Below are positions 59,118 to 64,000 of a DNA stretch of 64,000 bases, one piece after another (position 1 is the first letter of the stretch; each line of letters opens with the position of its first letter). Source of the stretch: Paraburkholderia sp. UYCP14C (GTDB lineage Bacteria; Pseudomonadota; Gammaproteobacteria; Burkholderiales; Burkholderiaceae); NCBI RefSeq assembly GCF_004197395.1, contig NZ_SELS01000045.1:1-64000 (forward strand). The letters run 5' to 3'. Under the pieces are notes generated by a model. It was given only the letters and a program-made list of their open reading frames with translations. It was not told where the DNA came from and made no database searches. Made by a program: the position numbers and the translations under genes.

Positions 59118-59146
59118 TTAGGGCCGTCCAAAGAATCAGTTGAAAA

Positions 59147-59950
59147 ATGTCCATGAAGGGCCAGCGCGGACTGGAAGAAGCCCAGGAGAATGCGGTGAAA
59201 ATCGAACAAGGAATCTTGATTCCACACACATTGGTTCCGGTGGGCGAAGGCGTCACCGGGGCCAGCTACGCCGTCGTGAGTGTTGCCGGCCTTTCGCAGC
59301 GATGCGTGGTTAAACAGGCTGGGGACCGTGAGATTGCTGCAGAGTGCCTGTGTGCACTGCTGGGAGATGCTTTGGGCCTCCCAACATTGACGCCACTCGT
59401 TATCACCGACCCGCGCGATAGCACGCTTTGTTTCGGAGCCCGCGAGGCTGGGTATCCGAGTCTGTCCGGCTCATTACGAATCGGAACACATGCAGACGCT
59501 TCGCAAATGCAGGCCTTGGCGTGCATCCTTTCGGCGTGGTCTCAGGTTGGCCAAGTAATCTCGTTCGACGAATTGGTAGCCAATGGCGACCGAAATCCTG
59601 GCAATGTGCTCTGGAATGGCATCAACTTCACCATCATCGATCACGAGCGTGCTCTCGGTATTCGACCTATGCAACAAAACCGCCTCGCATTCTTTGCGAC
59701 TAACCAGTTCAAGCCACCGCTCGTCGCCGCGGTCCAAAGTGCGAGTACGAGCGCGGCACTCGCACAGCAGGCCCTGCTTGGCGCTGGCTCGGCAGTCTGG
59801 CAAATGATTGACGCCGAGTTCGCGTCCGTACCGGCGGTCATTGCGCAACATCGTGCTACCTTCGCGTCGCTCGCTCAGGGCAATTTGGGTTCGCTCGCGA
59901 CTAAGACGGCCAACTCGATGTCCCCCTTGTTCGCGAGGCAACAACCATGA
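59147..59950 (+). CDS. HipA-like kinase-fold protein
   Basis: A 267-aa protein. GEGVTGASYAVV (Gly-rich loop-like), CVVKQAGDREIAAECL (Lys and Glu of a kinase fold), catalytic loop NGDRNPGNVLWNG (about 146-158) and metal-binding DHE in FTIIDHERAL (Asp 165) fit HipA-like or PI3/4-kinase-like families. The second ATG (59153) is an equal alternative start. It follows the helicase by 29 bp and overlaps the next gene, so it is read with the defence operon. Protein kinases are known triggers or effectors in abortive infection; a role here is inference. Confidence 0.75.
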   Translation: MSMKGQRGLEEAQENAVKIEQGILIPHTLVPVGEGVTGASYAVVSVAGLSQRCVVKQAGDREIAAECLCALLGDALGLPTLTPLVITDPRDSTLCFGAREAGYPSLSGSLRIGTHADASQMQALACILSAWSQVGQVISFDELVANGDRNPGNVLWNGINFTIIDHERALGIRPMQQNRLAFFATNQFKPPLVAAVQSASTSAALAQQALLGAGSAVWQMIDAEFASVPAVIAQHRATFASLAQGNLGSLATKTANSMSPLFARQQP

Positions 59951-60798
59951 GTTCTCTCGAGGCATTTGCAGGCACCAATGCACGATATAGTGTGCTCGGA
60001 TGGGAGCCGGTCTATGGCTCCGGAGAGCGAATCAACGTGGCGGCTCTATTCGAGTATGACGACCGCTTCCTTGCAAGGCCCCTTATTCGTCCGGATGTTT
60101 TACGTTGCATGTACGGCGGGGCGGGCGAGGGTGTGTTGCGAATGTTGGACGGTGTCCTTGAGGCGCTCTCTACCGTCGCTAACGCGCATGGTTGGGAGGC
60201 GGCGCTGGCCGCGGTACCGCTGACGAATTTTTCACTGGCTCCATCGCGACCCACCTGGGCCAGCAGCGAAGCGGACTTGTTGCGACAGGTCGTGTTGATG
60301 AATTGCAGTCTCAGCGTAATTGCCGACGAGCCTGCGGCCACATCCGACGACCTCCCCACGCCCGAAAAGGAGGTTAACCAGCAATGGACAACACGGGTTA
60401 AAGAAGCCGTCCAGATGCTCCGACCTGAACTCAGCATGTACTTCAACCGTGAGGCGGTACTGGTGGATGGCGGAGTACCTGTCCGCTTTGCGATGCTCAC
60501 CCCTCGCCTTGCAGCACAGTTTGGGCTTTTGCGCCCGGCTCAACAGAATCAGGGCATGGAAGATGCACGCGCCAAGATGTGGAAGCTTGCATTGGCCAAG
60601 GAGCGCAACTCTGCCTTGGCGGCAGTGCTAGTGTTTGGCACACCATCTCAGGACGACATTACGCTTAGCGACAATCAAAGAGATCGTTTGAGGTCCAACG
60701 TGATTGAGCTACAACACGAAGCCGAGCACCGGCTAATCGAACTGCGTGAGGTTCATACGGTCGCCGATGCCGCGAGTGCGGTGGTGGCAATTGCATGA
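59947..60798 (+). CDS. Partner protein of HipA-like kinase (DUF3037-like start)
   Basis: A 283-aa protein overlapping the kinase gene by four bases. The opening RYSVLGWEPVYGSGERINVAALFEYDDRF resembles the DUF3037 pattern (Y..VRY.PD..RGE.VNVGV), a family often encoded beside HipA-like kinases; the rest is helical, with a basic/acidic linker around residue 130. Likely an inhibitor or substrate of the kinase in a toxin-antitoxin or sensor pair. The match is by eye and covers only the N-terminus. Confidence 0.5.
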   Translation: MSSLEAFAGTNARYSVLGWEPVYGSGERINVAALFEYDDRFLARPLIRPDVLRCMYGGAGEGVLRMLDGVLEALSTVANAHGWEAALAAVPLTNFSLAPSRPTWASSEADLLRQVVLMNCSLSVIADEPAATSDDLPTPEKEVNQQWTTRVKEAVQMLRPELSMYFNREAVLVDGGVPVRFAMLTPRLAAQFGLLRPAQQNQGMEDARAKMWKLALAKERNSALAAVLVFGTPSQDDITLSDNQRDRLRSNVIELQHEAEHRLIELREVHTVADAASAVVAIA

Positions 60799-60939
60799 CG
60801 TGACGACACCCTCCCGAATCATTACGACGCATAGTACGGGGAACCGCCAAAAATTGGTTCGCAGCGTTTGCGACATCGCGACTTTCGGACTTCAACCGTT
60901 ATGCCTCGCACTCCATCTACAATCTCACAGGAGGTTTCA

Positions 60940-62703
60940 ATGAGCCGGTTCGAGGAGATTCAAAAGCGGTTAGATGAATTGAGCCCCATTCCCGTCAATT
61001 TGCCCAAGTTGTATCTGCTGGGCGATACCGGGGCGGGGAAGACAACCATCGTCCGGCGGATTCTCGGTACGGACAAGCTCAAGTTTCCTTCGGTGCAACA
61101 GAAACGCACGACCGTCGCGGTAACTGAGTATGTCCTCAGCAAGGACTTGCCCTACCAGGCAACATACCTATTCAAGTCTCAGCGAATGCTCGCAAATCTC
61201 GTTGGCGAAATCTTGGAGATTGCGATTGAAAATGCATACTCCCACTTTTGTAAAGGGACTATCTCCAAAGACGCCGTAACCGAGAACCTCGAAGAGACAC
61301 CCGACGAACGGTTTCGACTGCGATACATCCTTACGCAAGAGCAGCGTAAAGACCTGGCTGAGGAAATCGTCAGTTTCATGCCGGTACTCGATGCAACGGT
61401 TAAGGAACTGACTACCGAGCTACAAAGCAGAGACGAGGAAATGGGAGTGGTGGTCGATCTTGCCTTGGACCACCACAACGACGTAAAACGTGCCTTGAAC
61501 ACCGAGATACTTCGGCTCATCGAAGCCAAGGTCGCCGAGGTATGTGATGGGCATCGCCTGTATTCTGATCCTCAGTTCTACCAGCATACGTCGAGTGATC
61601 TAACCGCCTTTGTGGACAGGGCTAAGTTGCTCCTGTCGAGTGCGAAGGATTCAATCTCACCCGTTGTCGAGTACGCCAGAATCCAGGGAAACCTTTTATC
61701 GCCATGGCTTCCGTCTGGCGTCGAACTTGTGCTCATTGATGGCGAAGGAATTGGACATGACACGCGGGAGGCAAGCAGGCTCTCACCACGACACTTGGAC
61801 TACTTCCATTTCGCAGATGCCATCGGGCTAGTCGAAGAGTGCAAGAAGCCCTTCGCGTCCGGTGGCAAGAGTGCAATCGAGAGTGTTCTCCGAAACGGCT
61901 ACGCTGAGAAATTTCATCTGCTCTTCACGAAGCTGGATGAGGTGGAAGTTGGGGAGGAGGAAGAGCCAAGTAGAGATAGTCAGGTACGTGCCGTGAAGAA
62001 AGGCCTCACAAACGTCAAACACGCGCTGAGGGATGACGGCGCAGAGTTTGATGTTGGGGCAGACCGATTCTACTATCTTGCTCACATGAATTTAGGAAGC
62101 CTTGATAGCCATAGTGTGTCAGAAGTGTGCAGGCTTCTGGCCTCAATCAGCGCAAAGTTCTCTGAAGCGAAGCCACATTTCGTCGAACCTATCTACGACT
62201 ACGAGATGCTTTCGTCCTATCTGTCTAAGTCTGCCGACAGTTTTCTCTCAAAATGGAAAGCAATGTTAGACACAAAGCATTGGCAAACCGTCAAGGCGTT
62301 CAACCGGCGCATGTGCTGGGAGTGGGATGGCTTCAGGGACATGGAACCAATTGCCGATTTCCATGCGGAAGTCACGCGAGAGTTGGAGTACTTCATCTCA
62401 CATCCGGCTTCTTGGGTTGAAGCGGCTACACGTTCAATGCAAGAGCGGAGCATCGCCAACGTAAAGCAAGAATTCTCAAAGCAGCTCCTGGCCTTTGCCC
62501 GCGCTGTGATTCTCAAAACGTACAGCTCGAACTGGGCTGAGGCTATGACACTGAACGGCTTGGGATCAACGACTCGGAGAATGAAAGAGATTCAGTGGAT
62601 TCTTGAAGAGGTGTTGCCAAATCATCGCAAGCCTGCTGCTATCAACATGAAAGACTCAATCAAGAAACTGTTGGCGTCCGCCGTTGTCGCCAGCAAGGCA
62701 TAA
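60940..62703 (+). CDS. Dynamin/AIG1-like GTPase
   Basis: A 587-aa GTPase behind a perfect AGGAGG site (60929-60934 region). G1 GDTGAGKTT (28-36), switch/G2 Thr in QQKRTTVAVTEY, G3 IDGEG (266-270), and G4 TKLD (330-333) are in order, followed by long amphipathic helices that could form a stalk. No membrane segment. GC content is visibly lower than the methylase and helicase genes, which suggests a separate origin. Large GTPases of this type occur near phage-defence genes. A separate promoter is possible because 141 bp separate it from the kinase pair. Confidence 0.72.
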   Translation: MSRFEEIQKRLDELSPIPVNLPKLYLLGDTGAGKTTIVRRILGTDKLKFPSVQQKRTTVAVTEYVLSKDLPYQATYLFKSQRMLANLVGEILEIAIENAYSHFCKGTISKDAVTENLEETPDERFRLRYILTQEQRKDLAEEIVSFMPVLDATVKELTTELQSRDEEMGVVVDLALDHHNDVKRALNTEILRLIEAKVAEVCDGHRLYSDPQFYQHTSSDLTAFVDRAKLLLSSAKDSISPVVEYARIQGNLLSPWLPSGVELVLIDGEGIGHDTREASRLSPRHLDYFHFADAIGLVEECKKPFASGGKSAIESVLRNGYAEKFHLLFTKLDEVEVGEEEEPSRDSQVRAVKKGLTNVKHALRDDGAEFDVGADRFYYLAHMNLGSLDSHSVSEVCRLLASISAKFSEAKPHFVEPIYDYEMLSSYLSKSADSFLSKWKAMLDTKHWQTVKAFNRRMCWEWDGFRDMEPIADFHAEVTRELEYFISHPASWVEAATRSMQERSIANVKQEFSKQLLAFARAVILKTYSSNWAEAMTLNGLGSTTRRMKEIQWILEEVLPNHRKPAAINMKDSIKKLLASAVVASKA

Positions 62704-62950
62704 CCCTGCGGTCGACCGGACCTGCGCGAGAAGCCGCGCACGCCGAACGTCCCGTCAATAAACAGCACAAAGCGTTATGCCTTCGTTGCCCGCTTTGGGA
62801 CAGAGGGTTATGGAAAGCTTTGACGTCGGCTGACTGGATTGTCGCGGACGTACTCTGACTCTGCAGCACCCACGACCGGCGAGAACTGGCCGAACGCTGC
62901 CTCATAAGCCCCCCGCGCTCCAGTTGAAGCGCATACCAACAAACCGATGG

Positions 62951-63268
62951 TCATTCGTCATCGAGCGTCGATTCATTTATGCCACTCAAACCCATTTCTA
63001 GGGTTTTGCCGCGCCATATCCGGCCAAGCCCGGCCATATCACAGAGAATTGCCCACGCCGTATAGGTGATTGGCGCGTCTTCGCTTATCCAGCGCCTCAC
63101 CTGCCGGCCGCCATGCTCACTCAGGCCGAGCACCCTGGCAACAGCTCGACCCGACAGGCCGATGCGTCGCACCACCTCCTGGACTTCAGCGCCTCGGGGC
63201 CGCTCCCATCCCTCGTCAGCCGGAAGCAAACACTCGGACCGAATGGGTGTATGAATATCGACAGTCAT
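62951..63268 (-). CDS. Small HTH-like protein, right copy of duplicated unit
   Basis: A 105-aa protein nearly identical to the copy at 2613-2930 (for example DEGWERPRGAEVQEVVRRIG is the same; differences lie mainly at the ends and around the WISEDAPITYTAW segment). The frame is intact, ATG at 63268. It lies 20 bp downstream of a decayed copy of the 184-aa gene. Confidence 0.6.
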   Translation of the reverse strand: MTVDIHTPIRSECLLPADEGWERPRGAEVQEVVRRIGLSGRAVARVLGLSEHGGRQVRRWISEDAPITYTAWAILCDMAGLGRIWRGKTLEMGLSGINESTLDDE

Positions 63269-63287
63269 TTTTCTCCCGCCTTTTTCG

Positions 63288-63786
63288 TTAATCGTGTTTC
63301 CTGGATCGAGCGGATCGCCGCGCCCGGTAGGTCGCGCCCGCGGCGATCTTTTGCTCCAACAGCAACCGATGCGCGCGGAACGCATGTTCTGGCCAACGCT
63401 CCTTGCACTCCTCGAGCGCCTTAACCTCCTGATCGCGAGTCATCGGATGCGTGTATCCCGGCCATGCGTCGTACACGTCGCCGCCATCACTCGCTATCCG
63501 TATCCGCACGGCGCGCTGGATGATTCAGTCGTCCGTCCGTGCTTCAGGCCCGGTCAGTGCTTCGCTGTCGTCATCCCCCCACCTCCGGCAGGTTGCGACG
63601 ATCAAAGTGACGGTCTCCCGTCCACATATCGAATAGCGTATCGATCGCGTCGCTGATCCCCTGTAAGTCAAATGCATCTCGCCATTCCCTGGCTGGGTCG
63701 TCGTATTCCGCCGGCGTATCGCCCGGCTGCACACGTCTGAATCCAACCGCGCCCAAGTGGGCAAAATGAAACCACGCTCGAAACAT
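63288..63786 (-). pseudogene. Decayed copy of the 184-aa gene
   Basis: Aligned to 2935-3489, this copy has lost about 13 codons near the start (after MFR), has a frameshift at a run of six C (about 63574-63580) and a Trp codon changed to stop (TGA) within TDD-W-VIQRAVRIR at about 63527. The C-terminal stretch WPGYTHPMTRDQ remains. It cannot make the full protein. Confidence 0.8.
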
Positions 63787-63909
63787 GATGTTTCCTGCTC
63801 CTGAACGATTCATTGTTTCGCCCGACCTCAATCCAGCCCCCACGGCTTCGCCGCGGTGGAATCACGCAGCCTGCGGCTGCTTGACGACCCCGCCCATAGC
63901 TGCGCGGCG

Positions 63910-64000
63910 CCTCACCGGATCGTCCCTTCGCTGCCGCTACGGGCCGGCGCTCTCCCCGCACCTGCGGCGCGGGTCCCCGTGCACCTCGATCCGGGCGCGC
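63910..64000 (+). repeat. GC-rich interspersed repeat, copy C
   Basis: Same orientation as copy A at 3613-3716, with GGCGCTCTCCCC, GCGCGGGTCCCCGTGC and CCTCGATCCGGGCGC shared. It runs off the window end. Confidence 0.75.

Larger units (their letters stand above)
62951..64000. repeat. Right copy of direct duplication, cut by window end
   Basis: Same order and orientation as 2613-3716: HTH gene, 184-aa gene (here broken) and the GC-rich element. The right boundary is beyond the window. Confidence 0.85.

Noticed and set aside
47720-62703. Integrative island with att sites around the integrase and defence genes
   Set aside because: No matching direct repeat or tRNA end was found on both sides by reading; a computed search would be needed.

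Overview
The window is high-GC DNA with the gene content of a large self-transmissible plasmid (or integrated plasmid-like element) of a Burkholderiales bacterium, most likely Burkholderiaceae (Burkholderia, Paraburkholderia or Caballeronia). The host guess rests on composition, two DUF3717-like proteins, a DUF1173 protein beside the coupling protein, a Rep_3 initiator, KfrA and a P-type VirB operon. No tRNA, rRNA or CRISPR array was seen.

Layout. 1-1830: an AT-rich two-gene toxin unit (CdtB plus one lectin-like subunit) bounded by a 77-bp inverted repeat that lies in an AbiEii-like gene remnant. 2613-3716: a unit (small HTH protein plus 184-aa protein and a GC-rich repeat) duplicated in direct orientation at 62951-64000. 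3841-5515: small accessory genes ending in an ArdB/KlcA antirestriction gene, divergent from a large ParB-like gene; both carry the same promoter-leader in mirror image. 7996-11528: TraD-like accessory protein, candidate oriT and a MOBQ relaxase-helicase. 12166-13198: iteron origin and Rep_3 initiator. 13348-30720: a long leftward transfer operon: DUF1173, coupling protein, coiled-coil protein, Nuc, TrbM-like, then VirB1, 11, 10, 9, 8, 6, a small VirB7-like lipoprotein, 5, 4, 3, 2. 31286-36831: cargo (LamB/YcsF hydrolase, TRAP-type binding protein, LuxR-type regulator, GGDEF-EAL enzyme). 37009-38691: a ParA partition locus between centromere-like repeats.

40532-46090: a Schlafen-AlbA_2 gene is followed by two adjacent TGT...ACA elements separated and flanked by the 6-bp sequence CCTAGC. 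One is only 61 bp; the other is 5.5 kb with perfect 122-bp terminal inverted repeats containing 19-bp sub-repeats, and no visible transposase. Nested inside the latter is a 3.2-kb cassette with Tn3-like ends carrying a sigma-like protein, an ImmA/IrrE protease and an unknown 314-aa protein. 46332-48700: KfrA, a small protein and a tyrosine recombinase.

48884-62703: a compact defence-like island read rightward: DUF499-like ATPase, short PglZ protein, DUF1156 DNA methyltransferase, unknown 166-aa protein, SNF2/HepA helicase, then a HipA-like kinase with an overlapping partner, and a GTPase. It shares parts with BREX and DISARM but does not match a canonical locus as I know them, and is the best candidate for an under-described system. 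Replication, partition and conjugation genes maintain and move the element; the toxin, antirestriction, regulatory and defence genes are its cargo.
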